Source: Solobacterium sp.
GTDB lineage: Bacteria; Bacillota_I; Bacilli_A; Erysipelotrichales; Erysipelotrichaceae
DNA length: 64,000 nucleotides
Reading direction: 5' to 3'
Assembly (NCBI GenBank): GCA_022486705.1
Contig: JAKVKC010000002.1
Location: 1-64,000, forward strand
In this document: one piece after another, positions 55,433 to 64,000 of the stretch
Position numbering within the stretch: the stretch's first letter is position 1
Layout: every line of letters begins with the position of its first letter
Notes under the pieces: model-generated
Told to the model about the DNA's origin: nothing
Database searches by the model: none
Seen by the model: the letters and a program-made list of their open reading frames with translations, nothing else
Program-made: the position numbers and the translations under genes

Positions 55433-56433
55433 GAAAGGTCGGGAAGATGCTGCTGGCAGCTTGTCTGTGCCTTCCTCTTTTCACGGGATGTTCCCCCGCT
55501 AAGAGAACGATTGCATATTCCATCTATCCGATCGGGTGGCTGCTGAATGTGATCAGCGGCAATACGCTTTCAACGGTGACACTGCAGAATGAAGAGCAGC
55601 CGGTATGTGTGCAGAGCGCAGTTCTGAAATCGAATTACAGAGATCTGCTGAAGAGTTCCAAAGCTTTTTTCCATATTGGAGGATTGGAACCATATCTATC
55701 TGTCATGGGAAAAACAATTTCCGACAGCGGTACAGATGAAGAAGATCTTTCCAGCATGAATGCTGTATACAATTTCAATCGCTACAGTGCTGTGATCACC
55801 GATGGGGAAAAGAAGTATATTGAATCGTCATACTATGAAGGAACAGCATTTGACAGCATTGATACGATGTCAAAAGATCTTTGTTTCTGGAATGATCCAA
55901 TTTCAATGCTTTCAATGGCTAAGAATATCCGGGATTGGCTGCAGAAAACATATCCCGCCAATGCGGATACGTATCAGAATAATTATCTGAAACTGGAGAC
56001 GGAACTGATCGACCTGGATTCTAAATATCAGGAATACGGTGCTGCTCTTTCACAGAAGAATCAGATGATCTCATTTGTGACAGTGACGGCAAGCTATGGA
56101 TCCTGGCAGAAGACATATGGTTTTCAGGTTTATCCGCTTGTCTTATCAAAATATGGCGTACTGCCGAATGAACAGCAGCTTGCGGCCATCGAAGCAAGGA
56201 TCAAAAAAGATGGTGTGAAATATATTGTATATGAATCCAATCTGAATGAAGATATGAGTGCTCTGTTCTATCGGGTGGCAAATGATCTGGATCTGACCAG
56301 AGTGGATCTTTCCAATCTCAGTGCGCTTTCTTTATCACAGACAGAAAGCGGCAAAGATTATCTTTCTATCATGTATGAAAATCTGGCGGGACTGCAGACA
56401 ATGAAAGCAAGTGCGATCCCGGTGAGCAAATAG
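55429..56433 (+). CDS. ZnuA/TroA-like lipoprotein without canonical metal ligands
   Basis: A 334-residue lipoprotein (lipobox LFTGC, Cys21) with the TroA/ZnuA substrate-binding architecture: YSIYPIGWLL near 30-39, FFHIGGLEPYL near 80-90, FWNDPISMLSMAKNI near 153-167, a long central helix, YGFQVYPLVLSKYGVLPNEQQ near 230-250 and the C-terminal GKDYLSIMYENLAGL. The three histidines that bind metal in ZnuA are not at their usual places (Cys60/Val61, Cys152/Phe153 and Ala221 occupy the equivalent positions by eye). It may bind another ligand or be a signalling relic. It overlaps the AI-2E gene by 4 nt. No ABC permease or ATPase is adjacent. Confidence 0.78.
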   Translation: MRKVGKMLLAACLCLPLFTGCSPAKRTIAYSIYPIGWLLNVISGNTLSTVTLQNEEQPVCVQSAVLKSNYRDLLKSSKAFFHIGGLEPYLSVMGKTISDSGTDEEDLSSMNAVYNFNRYSAVITDGEKKYIESSYYEGTAFDSIDTMSKDLCFWNDPISMLSMAKNIRDWLQKTYPANADTYQNNYLKLETELIDLDSKYQEYGAALSQKNQMISFVTVTASYGSWQKTYGFQVYPLVLSKYGVLPNEQQLAAIEARIKKDGVKYIVYESNLNEDMSALFYRVANDLDLTRVDLSNLSALSLSQTESGKDYLSIMYENLAGLQTMKASAIPVSK

Positions 56434-56441
56434 GAGGCAGG

Positions 56442-59063
56442 ATGAAAAAGTTCTTATTAGTGGATGGCAACAGTATGCTTTTCCGGGCATATTATGCGAC
56501 GGCATATGGCCGGCCGATGACAACATCAAAAGGTGTTCCGACAAATGCGGTCTATGGTTTTATCACGATGTTCCAGAAAGCCATAGAGATCGTGAAGCCG
56601 GAAGCTGTCTTAGTTGCTTTTGATGCAGGAAAGCATACTTTTCGCCATGAACTTTATGCGGATTATAAAGGCGGCAGAAAACCAGCACCGGATGATCTGG
56701 TGCCGCAGTTCTCACTGATCAGGGACTTCTGCGATGCAGCCGCAGTGAAGTGGGTGGAAATGCCGGACATAGAAGCGGATGATCTGATTGGGACAGCGTC
56801 TAAGAAAGCACCGGATTATGAGACATATATCCTGACCAGCGATCATGATATGCTGCAACTGGCAGATGACAGTACGACCGTTCTTCTGATGAAGAAAGGG
56901 ATCACGGAGATGGATGCGATGACCCCGGATAAGATCCGCAGCGATTACAGCATTGAACCTCTGCAGATCATTGATCTCAAAGGACTGATGGGCGATGCCA
57001 GCGACAATTATCCCGGCATACCTGGGGTTGGTGAAAAGATAGCTGTAAAGCTGCTGAAGCAGTATGGCAGTGTGGAAGAAGTACTTGCCCATGATACCGA
57101 GATCAAAGGTGCTTTAGGCAAGAAAGTGCAGGCGAATCATGACAATGCCCTGCTGTCCAAAAAACTGGCATCGATCAAGCGGGATGTACCATTGGACTTC
57201 AGTACAGAAGACTGTACCTATACATGCGACTATGCCGGCATGATCAAATATCTGCGTTCCTTGGATATGAATGCTTTGGCAAAGAAGTATGAAGATGTGT
57301 CCGTTTGCGAAGAAGCTTCTGCCCTGGCAGATCAGAAAACAGCAAGCACCGTTTCATTTCAAAGAGTATCAAAGATTCCGGCATCTTTTTGCCTTGATGA
57401 GACCGTGATCTTCTTAGATGAAGATCAGGGATCCTTTTCGCATGCATCGATCCATGGCTTTGGTGTCTGCAGCAAGGAAGGCACCGTCTATATTTCTTTT
57501 GAAGATATGAAGAAGGATAGTGAATTCCTTGCTTATCTGCAGCAGGAAGAGCCGCATAAGATCGGCTATGATATCAAGCGGAACATGCATCTGCTCCAGC
57601 ATGCAGGCATGAAGATCTGCTTTCATGATGATGCAATGATCTTAGCTTCTTTAGCAGACAGTACGCTGACCAGTACCGGCAAGATCATGGAGCACTACAG
57701 TCTGAGCACAGATGTCTCTTTTGAAGATGTCTATGGCAAAGCAAATAAGCCGGTCCTGTTCATTGATGAAGAAAAGCAATGCGCATATGCATGCGCCAAT
57801 GCATGCAATGTCAGAAAACTGTATGATATGACGATTGCGAAGATTGCGGAATATCATATGACCGATCTTTATCGCAATATAGAAATGCCATTGAGCGGCA
57901 TCCTGTATGAGATGGAACGGGAAGGCATCACCTGCGATATCAAAGTGCTGGATAGGATCGCTTCTGAAACGAGCGAAAAGATCGATGCGCTGCAGTCACA
58001 GATCTATAAAGAAGCAGGCAGAGAATTCAATATCAATTCAACGAAGCAGCTTGGCGATGTGCTGTATGATGACTTGGCACTGCCGAGCGGAAAGAAGAGA
58101 AGTACGGCAGCGGATAAGCTGGAGAAACTGGTCGGCATCCATCCGATCATTGAGGAGATCCTGGAATACCGCAAGCTTTCAAAGATCTACAGTACATATG
58201 CAGAAGGCCTGAAGAAATATATCGAAAAAGATGGCCGGATCCATACGATCTACAATCAATGTGCGACCCAGACCGGGAGACTTTCTTCTTCGGAGCCGAA
58301 TCTGCAGAATATCAGTGTGCGCGATGAACAGGGCAGAGAGATCCGCAAAGCATTTTTAGCGGATCCGGGATGTGTACTGATCTCTTCTGATTATCATCAG
58401 ATTGAACTGCGGATGCTGGCACATATGGCGGAAGAACCAGGACTGATCGATGCCTTTAACAGCGGCATTGATGTCCATACCAAAACGGCAATGGATGTCT
58501 TCGGCGTGAAGATGGAAGATGTGACACCGCTGATGAGACGGCGGGCGAAAGTTGTCAATTTCGGTATTGTCTACGGTATTTCAGACTTCGGATTGGCTCA
58601 GCAGCTTGGCACATCGCGGGCAGAAGCGAAGCAGTTCATTGATACCTACTATGAAAAGTATCCGGGCATCCGCAGATATATGGATGGCATCGTCGCAGAA
58701 TGCCAGAAGAATGGCTATGCTACAACGATCTGCGGCAGACGAAGAGATATTCCGGAGATCCATGATAAGAATCATATGGTCCAGGAATTCGGCAAGCGGG
58801 CAGCGATGAATGCACCGATCCAAGGTTCGGCAGCTGATCTGATCAAGATCGCAATGATCCATATTCATGAGGCCATGAAGAAAGCAGGCGTCAGATCAAA
58901 GATGATCTTACAGGTGCATGATGAACTGATCTTCAATGTCCCAGAAGATGAAATTGAGATCATGAAGAAACTGATCGATGACGGCATGAGCCATGCCATG
59001 AGCCTGCGTGTTCCGCTGACCGCTGAGTGCTCTATCGGCCATGATTGGTATGAGGCAAAGTAA
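56442..59063 (+). CDS. polA: DNA polymerase I
   Basis: Repair and primer-removal polymerase of 873 aa. An N-terminal 5'-3' exonuclease domain (1-295) starts LLVDGNSMLFRAYYA. The 3'-5' exonuclease-like domain (about 310-485) appears inactive, since the acidic exo motifs are not kept (for example RNMHLL where active enzymes have an Asp). The polymerase domain has motif A DYHQIELRMLAHMAE near 648, motif B RRRAKVVNFGIVYG near 696 and motif C QVHDEL near 825. SD AGGAGG precedes ATG 56442. It overlaps mutM by 1 nt. Confidence 0.97.
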   Translation: MKKFLLVDGNSMLFRAYYATAYGRPMTTSKGVPTNAVYGFITMFQKAIEIVKPEAVLVAFDAGKHTFRHELYADYKGGRKPAPDDLVPQFSLIRDFCDAAAVKWVEMPDIEADDLIGTASKKAPDYETYILTSDHDMLQLADDSTTVLLMKKGITEMDAMTPDKIRSDYSIEPLQIIDLKGLMGDASDNYPGIPGVGEKIAVKLLKQYGSVEEVLAHDTEIKGALGKKVQANHDNALLSKKLASIKRDVPLDFSTEDCTYTCDYAGMIKYLRSLDMNALAKKYEDVSVCEEASALADQKTASTVSFQRVSKIPASFCLDETVIFLDEDQGSFSHASIHGFGVCSKEGTVYISFEDMKKDSEFLAYLQQEEPHKIGYDIKRNMHLLQHAGMKICFHDDAMILASLADSTLTSTGKIMEHYSLSTDVSFEDVYGKANKPVLFIDEEKQCAYACANACNVRKLYDMTIAKIAEYHMTDLYRNIEMPLSGILYEMEREGITCDIKVLDRIASETSEKIDALQSQIYKEAGREFNINSTKQLGDVLYDDLALPSGKKRSTAADKLEKLVGIHPIIEEILEYRKLSKIYSTYAEGLKKYIEKDGRIHTIYNQCATQTGRLSSSEPNLQNISVRDEQGREIRKAFLADPGCVLISSDYHQIELRMLAHMAEEPGLIDAFNSGIDVHTKTAMDVFGVKMEDVTPLMRRRAKVVNFGIVYGISDFGLAQQLGTSRAEAKQFIDTYYEKYPGIRRYMDGIVAECQKNGYATTICGRRRDIPEIHDKNHMVQEFGKRAAMNAPIQGSAADLIKIAMIHIHEAMKKAGVRSKMILQVHDELIFNVPEDEIEIMKKLIDDGMSHAMSLRVPLTAECSIGHDWYEAK

Positions 59064-59869
59064 TGCCTGAACTTCCGGAAGTAGAAACTGTTGTACGCAC
59101 ATTGGAAAAACAGATCGGCGGATGCACCATCACGCATGTGCATGTGAGATACGATCCGATCATTGTCGGTGATGCACGTGAATTTGAAGAACAGATGTGC
59201 GGGCAGACTTTCCGCAGATTTGAAAGAAGGGGCAAGTATCTGATCTTCCGCATGGATGATCTGACGCTTGTTTCTCACCTTCGGATGGAAGGCAAATATT
59301 ATATTCAGCCGCCCAGTGCCGAGATCACCAAGCATATGCATGTGATCTTTGACCTGAACAACGGCATGCAGTTAAGGTACAATGATACAAGAAAGTTCGG
59401 GCGCATGGAGATCTTAGCAAAGGACAAAGACTTCCGTCATTATAAAGATCTTGGACCGGAACCTTTTGACAAAGCATTCAATCCTTCCTATGTTCATGCT
59501 TTCCGAAAAGGAAAGAGGACACCGCTGAAGAGCCTGCTGCTGGATCAGAGCTTTGTCGCAGGCATCGGCAATATCTATGCAGATGAGATCTTGGCAGCGT
59601 GCCATCTGCGGCCGGGAAGATCCTGTGCCAATATCACAAAAAAGGATGAGGAGCATATTGTCAATGAGACGCAGAGGATCCTGAAAGCGGCGATCAAAGC
59701 AGGCGGTACCACGATACGATCGTATACTTCCTCCTTAGGCGTGACGGGCAGATTCCAGACATCGTGCACGGTGCATATGCAGAAGATCTGTGCGAGATGC
59801 GGCGGGGAGATCAAAGTGAAGTATATCGGCGGCAGGAGCTCTTACTACTGTCCGCATTGTCAGCATTAA
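59063..59869 (+). CDS. mutM: Formamidopyrimidine-DNA glycosylase
   Basis: Base-excision enzyme for 8-oxoguanine and Fapy lesions. The N-terminal PELPEVETV with catalytic Pro2 and Glu3 is intact, the H2TH region GIGNIYADEILAACHLRP lies near 169-186, and a C-terminal zinc finger CARCGG...YYCPHCQ (about 241-267) closes the protein. Length 268 aa. Translationally coupled to polA (TAATG) and followed by coaE after 15 nt, the conserved Bacilli order. Confidence 0.97.
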   Translation: MPELPEVETVVRTLEKQIGGCTITHVHVRYDPIIVGDAREFEEQMCGQTFRRFERRGKYLIFRMDDLTLVSHLRMEGKYYIQPPSAEITKHMHVIFDLNNGMQLRYNDTRKFGRMEILAKDKDFRHYKDLGPEPFDKAFNPSYVHAFRKGKRTPLKSLLLDQSFVAGIGNIYADEILAACHLRPGRSCANITKKDEEHIVNETQRILKAAIKAGGTTIRSYTSSLGVTGRFQTSCTVHMQKICARCGGEIKVKYIGGRSSYYCPHCQH

Positions 59870-59884
59870 TAGGAAAGGAAAGCC

Positions 59885-60496
59885 ATGAAGAAAATAGGCA
59901 TTACAGGAACGATTGCATCAGGAAAGACATCTGTCTCACATCTGCTGCGGCAGCATGGCATGCCGGTATTCAATGCGGATGGATGCAGCCGAATGGCTTT
60001 GCATCGCGGCAATGTATGCTATGAACCTCTTGTGCGTGTACTTGGTCAGGATGCATTGGACAGCAATCTTGATATTGATCCGCATGCGATGGCAGATAGC
60101 ATCTTTGCGGATGAAGATAAAAGAAAAGCTGTCAATGCCATTGTTCACCCTTTTGTCAGAGAGAGCCTGCATCGTTTTTTTCACACGCAGGCAGAACAGA
60201 AGCTGGTCTTTGCGGAAGTTCCTCTGCTGTTTGAGGCACATTGGGAAAATGAATTTGATATGATCTGTACGGTATCCTGTTCAAAGCGGACGGCAGTGGA
60301 ACGCATGATGCGCGACCGCGGCTATTCCGAACAGGAAGCCGAACAGAGATACAGAGCAGCGGTAAATGAGGATCTGCAGAAGCAGAAAGCGGACATGGTC
60401 ATTGTCAATGACGGCGATCGCAAAGAATTGGAACGTCAGGTGAATCAATGGCTCAGAGAGCTGAGAAAGGAGAGCCGGCATGGAGATCAAAGATGA
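59885..60496 (+). CDS. coaE: Dephospho-CoA kinase
   Basis: Last enzyme of coenzyme A synthesis. Walker A GTIASGKTS lies near residues 7-15, with NADGCSRMAL near 31 and the lid DRGYSEQEAEQR near 141-152. Length 203 aa. SD GGAAAGG precedes ATG 59885. It overlaps dnaB by 17 nt. Confidence 0.96.
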   Translation: MKKIGITGTIASGKTSVSHLLRQHGMPVFNADGCSRMALHRGNVCYEPLVRVLGQDALDSNLDIDPHAMADSIFADEDKRKAVNAIVHPFVRESLHRFFHTQAEQKLVFAEVPLLFEAHWENEFDMICTVSCSKRTAVERMMRDRGYSEQEAEQRYRAAVNEDLQKQKADMVIVNDGDRKELERQVNQWLRELRKESRHGDQR

Positions 60497-61697
60497 AGAT
60501 CAATACTGTTCGCAATGCATGCATGGTGTTTCCCAGGAAGCGCTCAGCACGCTCATGACACTGTATCAGCCATTGGTCGGGAGCGATGCTGTACTGATCT
60601 ATCTCACCTTGGCGGCCGAAGCAGAGAGCAAGCATGGACAGGATTCTTTTCAGCGGGTTTTTGCTTTAACAGGAATTCCTGCAGCAACTTTTGCCAAGGC
60701 ATGTGCAAAGCTGGAAGAATACATGCTTCTGCGCACGTATATCAAAGAAGAGGGAAACCGGAACTGTTATATCTACCTGCTGAATCTTCCGCTGAGCGCC
60801 AAGGATTTTGCGGAGAATGGATTTTACATGTCCCGCTATCAGAAGATCATGGGACAGGGCCAGACGGAAATATCGCTGACGAAAGCAATGGGCGGCATGG
60901 TATCGCTGCAGGGCTATAAAGATGTGACACATGCGGTCAAGAATCTGAAGCAGGAGGATTATGACCGTACAATCGCCTATGCAGAAGTGAAACCGCAGTA
61001 TGTATTCAGTACAGAAGATGCGGCCATCAATTTTGACTATGAGCGCTTCTTGGCAAAATGCACGGCACTTGTCTTTCCGATTGAATTGCGCAGTCAGGAG
61101 AATATGGCATTGATCGGCAGATTGGCGACGGTCTATGGACTGTCACCGGAAAGAATGATCATACTGACGAAGGAATGCGTGCGCCTGAGCACAATGGAAT
61201 TTGACAGCGAGAAGCTGAAGATCAAAGCAGCCAGAGCAGTATCGGATGCGGCGGCAGGCAATGATCCCTATGAGATCTCACCGGTCTCTTTCCTGCAGTC
61301 AAAGCAGAATGGTGTTCCGGTATCATATACAGATAAAAAACTTGTTGAGCGCCTCAGCACAGAAATGCATTTCTCCAATACCGTGATCAATATCATGCTG
61401 GAGTATATCCTGCAGGTATCGCAGAATCGCCTGAGCCCGAAGTTCGTTGATATGGTGGCGGGCGAATGGGCAAGAGATGGCATTGCAACGAAGGAACAGG
61501 CACTTCTGGAAACGAAGAAGCAGCTGAAGACGGTCAGCCGGAATCGTGCTCATGTAAAGATCGAAATGCCGGAGTATATGAAAAAACAGAAGGCAGAAGG
61601 GATCCAGGAAGATCCGCAGGCGAGCCAAGAGCAGATCGAGCAGCTGAAGGAAATGCAGAAGAAAATAAAGGAACGGCATACGTATGGAAAAGGCTGA
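60480..61697 (+). CDS. dnaB: Replication initiation and membrane attachment protein DnaB (Firmicutes type)
   Basis: A 405-residue protein of the DnaB/DnaD family that helps load the replicative helicase; it is not the helicase. It begins with a winged-helix DDBH1-like region (about 15-130, QEALSTLMTLYQPLVGSDAVLIYLTL) and has a DDBH2-type domain toward the C-terminus (about 290-345, LVERLSTEMHFSNTVINIMLEYIL). Adjacent dnaI, overlapping by 14 nt, confirms the assignment. SD AAGGAG lies inside coaE. Confidence 0.9.
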   Translation: MEIKDEDQYCSQCMHGVSQEALSTLMTLYQPLVGSDAVLIYLTLAAEAESKHGQDSFQRVFALTGIPAATFAKACAKLEEYMLLRTYIKEEGNRNCYIYLLNLPLSAKDFAENGFYMSRYQKIMGQGQTEISLTKAMGGMVSLQGYKDVTHAVKNLKQEDYDRTIAYAEVKPQYVFSTEDAAINFDYERFLAKCTALVFPIELRSQENMALIGRLATVYGLSPERMIILTKECVRLSTMEFDSEKLKIKAARAVSDAAAGNDPYEISPVSFLQSKQNGVPVSYTDKKLVERLSTEMHFSNTVINIMLEYILQVSQNRLSPKFVDMVAGEWARDGIATKEQALLETKKQLKTVSRNRAHVKIEMPEYMKKQKAEGIQEDPQASQEQIEQLKEMQKKIKERHTYGKG

Positions 61698-62598
61698 TTT
61701 TACAATTCATTTTTCACCGGAGAAAACAGCAGAAATGGCGAAGGAGACAGAAGCACTGGTTCAATCGCTGAAGAAGGATCCGCAGATCCATTCTTTAATT
61801 GAGCGCGGCGATATTGATGCCTCATGCATTGAGAAGCATCCTTGGACGCTTCATGCTTGGCTGAATGAATTCGCTCCATGCATCGGCTGCCGCGGACTGG
61901 CTTTCTGCCGGCAGAAGACAGCTGGCTATTTTTCCAGCATCCATGAAGATGGCATGCTGCAGAAATCAATGCAGGCATGCAAATATATGCGAAAGCAGCT
62001 GGAGACGGAAGCACATATGAAGAACTATGCTTCGGATGATCTGCCGAAGAATATGCGTACCGTATCACTGGCTGATATTGATATTGCCGAGGAATCGCAG
62101 GAATATGCCAAAGTGCTGACAAAAGTGCTGCAGTGCAGCGAAGCATATGGCAGTATGTACCTGTATGGCAATATGGGGACCGGCAAGACCTATCTTGCGG
62201 CAGGGGCATGCAATGATCATGCCAGGAACAATGAACATGTTGCTTTCGTTCACTATCCTTCTTTCTGCATGCGGATGGCCAGCATGGTCATGAACAATGA
62301 ATATCGCAGTGAATTGGAACGGCTGAAGGCAGTGAAATTCCTTGTCATTGATGATATCGGGGCGGAGAGCGTTACGGCCTGGAACCGGGATTCGATCCTG
62401 CTGCCGCTGCTCAATGCACGGTACGATGCTTCGCTGGCAACTTGGTTCACATCCAACTGCGATCTGGCTTCTTTGAAAATACATCTGACTTTTTCGACTA
62501 AGGGAAGCGAGGATGAACTGAAGGCAGAACGCATTCTGGAGAGAATTGAAACAATGTGTGAAATTGAAGCGCTTACGGGAAAAGATCGTCGGAAATAG
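61684..62598 (+). CDS. dnaI: Primosomal helicase loader DnaI
   Basis: AAA+ ATPase that loads the replicative helicase. The N-terminal helicase-binding part (1-130) contains a cysteine set (Cys60, Cys63, Cys70) of the kind that binds zinc in DnaI. Walker A YGNMGTGKTYLAAG is near residues 161-174 and Walker B FLVIDDIGAES near 219-229. Length 304 aa. It ends the polA-mutM-coaE-dnaB-dnaI run. The stop codon adjoins a palindrome before pfkA. Confidence 0.95.
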   Translation: MEKADFTIHFSPEKTAEMAKETEALVQSLKKDPQIHSLIERGDIDASCIEKHPWTLHAWLNEFAPCIGCRGLAFCRQKTAGYFSSIHEDGMLQKSMQACKYMRKQLETEAHMKNYASDDLPKNMRTVSLADIDIAEESQEYAKVLTKVLQCSEAYGSMYLYGNMGTGKTYLAAGACNDHARNNEHVAFVHYPSFCMRMASMVMNNEYRSELERLKAVKFLVIDDIGAESVTAWNRDSILLPLLNARYDASLATWFTSNCDLASLKIHLTFSTKGSEDELKAERILERIETMCEIEALTGKDRRK

Positions 62599-62638
62599 TT
62601 TGAAATTTCTTTCAAAGATAACAGCATAATGATAGAAT
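62599..62638 (+). promoter_or_regulatory. pfkA promoter with overlapping palindrome
   Basis: TTTCAA (62610-62615), a 17-bp spacer, then TGA-TAGAAT (extended -10, hexamer 62633-62638). The inverted repeat TTTGAAA-TTTC-TTTCAAA (62599-62616) covers the -35 and could be a repressor site. Confidence 0.55.
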
Positions 62639-62661
62639 AAGGCTGAATTGGAGGCATGGGT

Positions 62662-63624
62662 ATGGTGAGAAAAATTGGTGTTCTTACGTCCGGCGGAGAT
62701 GCGCCGGGAATGAATGCGGCCATCCGTTCTGTAACAAGAATTGCATTGAATAATGGCGTCGAAGTCGTGGGCGTACGAGATGGATATCGCGGTCTTTTGG
62801 ATGCGAATTTTCAGCCGATGTCTCGGACAGACGTATCGGATATATTGGACCGGGGCGGCACAAAGCTTGGCTCTGCACGTCTGCCTGAATTCAAAGAAGA
62901 AGAGACGCAGGATACATGCATTAAGAATCTGAAGAATGCAGGCATTGATGCACTTGTTGTCATCGGCGGCGACGGCTCCTACCGCGGCGCACTTGCAATG
63001 ACAAAGAAGGGGATCAACTGCATCGGTCTGCCGGGCACGATCGACAATGATATCCCGGGAACAGACTTTACCATCGGCTTTGATACAGCGCTGCATACCT
63101 GTGTTGAAAATGTCGATAAATTGAGAGACACTTCAAGTTCACATCACCGCTGTTCTATTGTTGAAGTTATGGGCAATCACTGCGGCGATCTGGCTTTATA
63201 TACAGCCATCAGCTGCGGAGCAGAAATGGTCATTTCTCCGGAGACTGGCTATGATGAATTGGAAGTATTGGAAAAGCTGCGTTATCTGAGCGATGCTGTA
63301 AAGAAGAACCATGCCATTGTGATCATCTCAGAGAAGATCTGCGATGTTGACGCTTTGGCAAAGAAGGTATCTTTGCACACGAACTTCAGTGGAAGAGCGA
63401 CCGTATTAGGTCATATACAGAGAGGCGGATCACCGACACCGACAGATCGTATGCTGGCATCCCGCATGGGAGAGAAGGCAGTGGATCTGCTGATGGAAGG
63501 CATTGGCGGTCATTGCGTCGGCATCATTGACAATGAGATCACATCAATGCCGATCAATGAAGCGTTGGAAAGACCTCGTCAGAATCGCAAACAGCTGTAT
63601 CGCTTATTTGATCGCTTAGTATAA
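62662..63624 (+). CDS. pfkA: ATP-dependent 6-phosphofructokinase
   Basis: Committing enzyme of glycolysis. It has KIGVLTSGGDAPGMNAAIRS near residues 4-23, the ATP loop VIGGDGSYRGA near 98-108, the catalytic PGTIDNDIPGTD near 122-133 and EVMGNHCGDLAL near 168. ATG 62662 gives 320 aa, the usual length, and is 7 nt from GGAGG; the upstream ATG 62656 is only 1 nt from it. pyk follows 23 nt downstream, the common pfkA-pyk operon. Confidence 0.97.
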   Translation: MVRKIGVLTSGGDAPGMNAAIRSVTRIALNNGVEVVGVRDGYRGLLDANFQPMSRTDVSDILDRGGTKLGSARLPEFKEEETQDTCIKNLKNAGIDALVVIGGDGSYRGALAMTKKGINCIGLPGTIDNDIPGTDFTIGFDTALHTCVENVDKLRDTSSSHHRCSIVEVMGNHCGDLALYTAISCGAEMVISPETGYDELEVLEKLRYLSDAVKKNHAIVIISEKICDVDALAKKVSLHTNFSGRATVLGHIQRGGSPTPTDRMLASRMGEKAVDLLMEGIGGHCVGIIDNEITSMPINEALERPRQNRKQLYRLFDRLV

Positions 63625-63647
63625 CAAGGAGAAAAGGGAAAATACGT

Positions 63648-64000
63648 ATGACGAATGCACATTTATTTAAGAGAACTAAAGTAGTCTGCACAATCGGACC
63701 AGCATCTGAGAATGAGGAGACATTGACAAAACTGGCAGAAGCCGGCATGAACATTGCCCGTTTGAACTTCAGCCATGGCACACATGAGGAACATGGTGCG
63801 AGAGTCAAGATGATCCGTCATGTATCAGAGACAACAGGTATCAATCTTGCGATTGCTTTGGATACCAAAGGACCGGAGATCCGTTTAGGAAACTTTAAGA
63901 ATGATACAGAAGAGTATAAGATCGGTGAGATCGTTTATCTGGAAAAGGCAGATATTGAAGGAACTCATGAGAGATTCCATATCCAGGTCCCAGAGCTGTT
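63648..64000 (+). CDS. pyk: Pyruvate kinase (5' part, cut by window end)
   Basis: The first 117 codons are present. They match pyruvate kinase: RTKVVCTIGPASE near residues 9-21, MNIARLNFSHGTHEEH near 34-49 and ALDTKGPEIRLG near 70-81, which belong to the A and B domains. SD AAGGAGAAAAGG precedes ATG 63648. The open frame runs off the edge of the window without a stop. Confidence 0.96.
   Translation, partial: MTNAHLFKRTKVVCTIGPASENEETLTKLAEAGMNIARLNFSHGTHEEHGARVKMIRHVSETTGINLAIALDTKGPEIRLGNFKNDTEEYKIGEIVYLEKADIEGTHERFHIQVPEL

Overview
The window reads as one contiguous stretch of a Bacillota (Firmicutes) chromosome. The evidence is strong Shine-Dalgarno sites, short U-tract terminators, RNase Y and RNase J, a DnaB/DnaI primosome (the Bacilli/Erysipelotrichia type rather than the Clostridia type), TrmFO and an agr locus. 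I infer an Erysipelotrichia-like host, but no rRNA or species marker is present to confirm it. I saw no tRNA, rRNA, insertion sequence, prophage or CRISPR array.

Layout. 0.1-7.7 kb: RNA turnover, tRNA modification and chromosome segregation (rny, a ferredoxin, miaB, an RNase J paralogue with a decayed active site, ftsK). 7.7-8.8 kb: a small Cys-rich membrane protein under a DtxR-type palindrome, a VOC protein and an SSB-like protein. 8.9-12.2 kb: ffh, then rpsP-khpA-rimM-trmD. 12.2-22.1 kb: accessory block lying between trmD and rplS, genes adjacent in Bacillus subtilis. It holds a zinc-ribbon membrane protein, a DUF1836 protein, an agr quorum-sensing locus with a divergently encoded AgrD-like peptide and a LytTR-type direct-repeat operator, pdp, a secreted DUF5648-repeat protein behind two tandem c-di-GMP-I riboswitches, a ComB-family phosphatase and a HAD hydrolase. 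22.1-30.4 kb: return to the conserved order rplS-(lepB)-rbgA-rnhB-dprA-topA-trmFO-xerC.

30.5-40.0 kb: a complete de novo UMP operon (pyrB-pyrC-carA-carB-pyrK-pyrD-pyrF-pyrE), tightly overlapped and preceded by a terminator-like leader hairpin. 40.0-48.5 kb: rpsB-tsf, a Ppx/GppA and GlsB-like pair on the minus strand, then pyrH-frr and uppS-cdsA-dxr-rseP. 48.5-56.4 kb: galE, a membrane-anchored protein, a secreted glucosaminidase with the same DUF5648 repeats, an orphan mannose-family PTS EIIA/EIIB pair, radC, an AI-2E-family exporter and a ZnuA-like lipoprotein lacking the family's metal-binding histidines. 56.4-64.0 kb: polA-mutM-coaE-dnaB-dnaI, then pfkA and the 5' end of pyk.

Most of the window is housekeeping. 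The interesting parts are the surface and signalling modules: the unusual agr locus, the c-di-GMP-controlled surface protein and its glucosaminidase relative, the decayed RNase J and ZnuA paralogues, and several genes whose -10 box sits 6-8 nt before an ATG with no Shine-Dalgarno, suggesting leaderless transcripts. All identifications come from reading the sequence; no database search was run.
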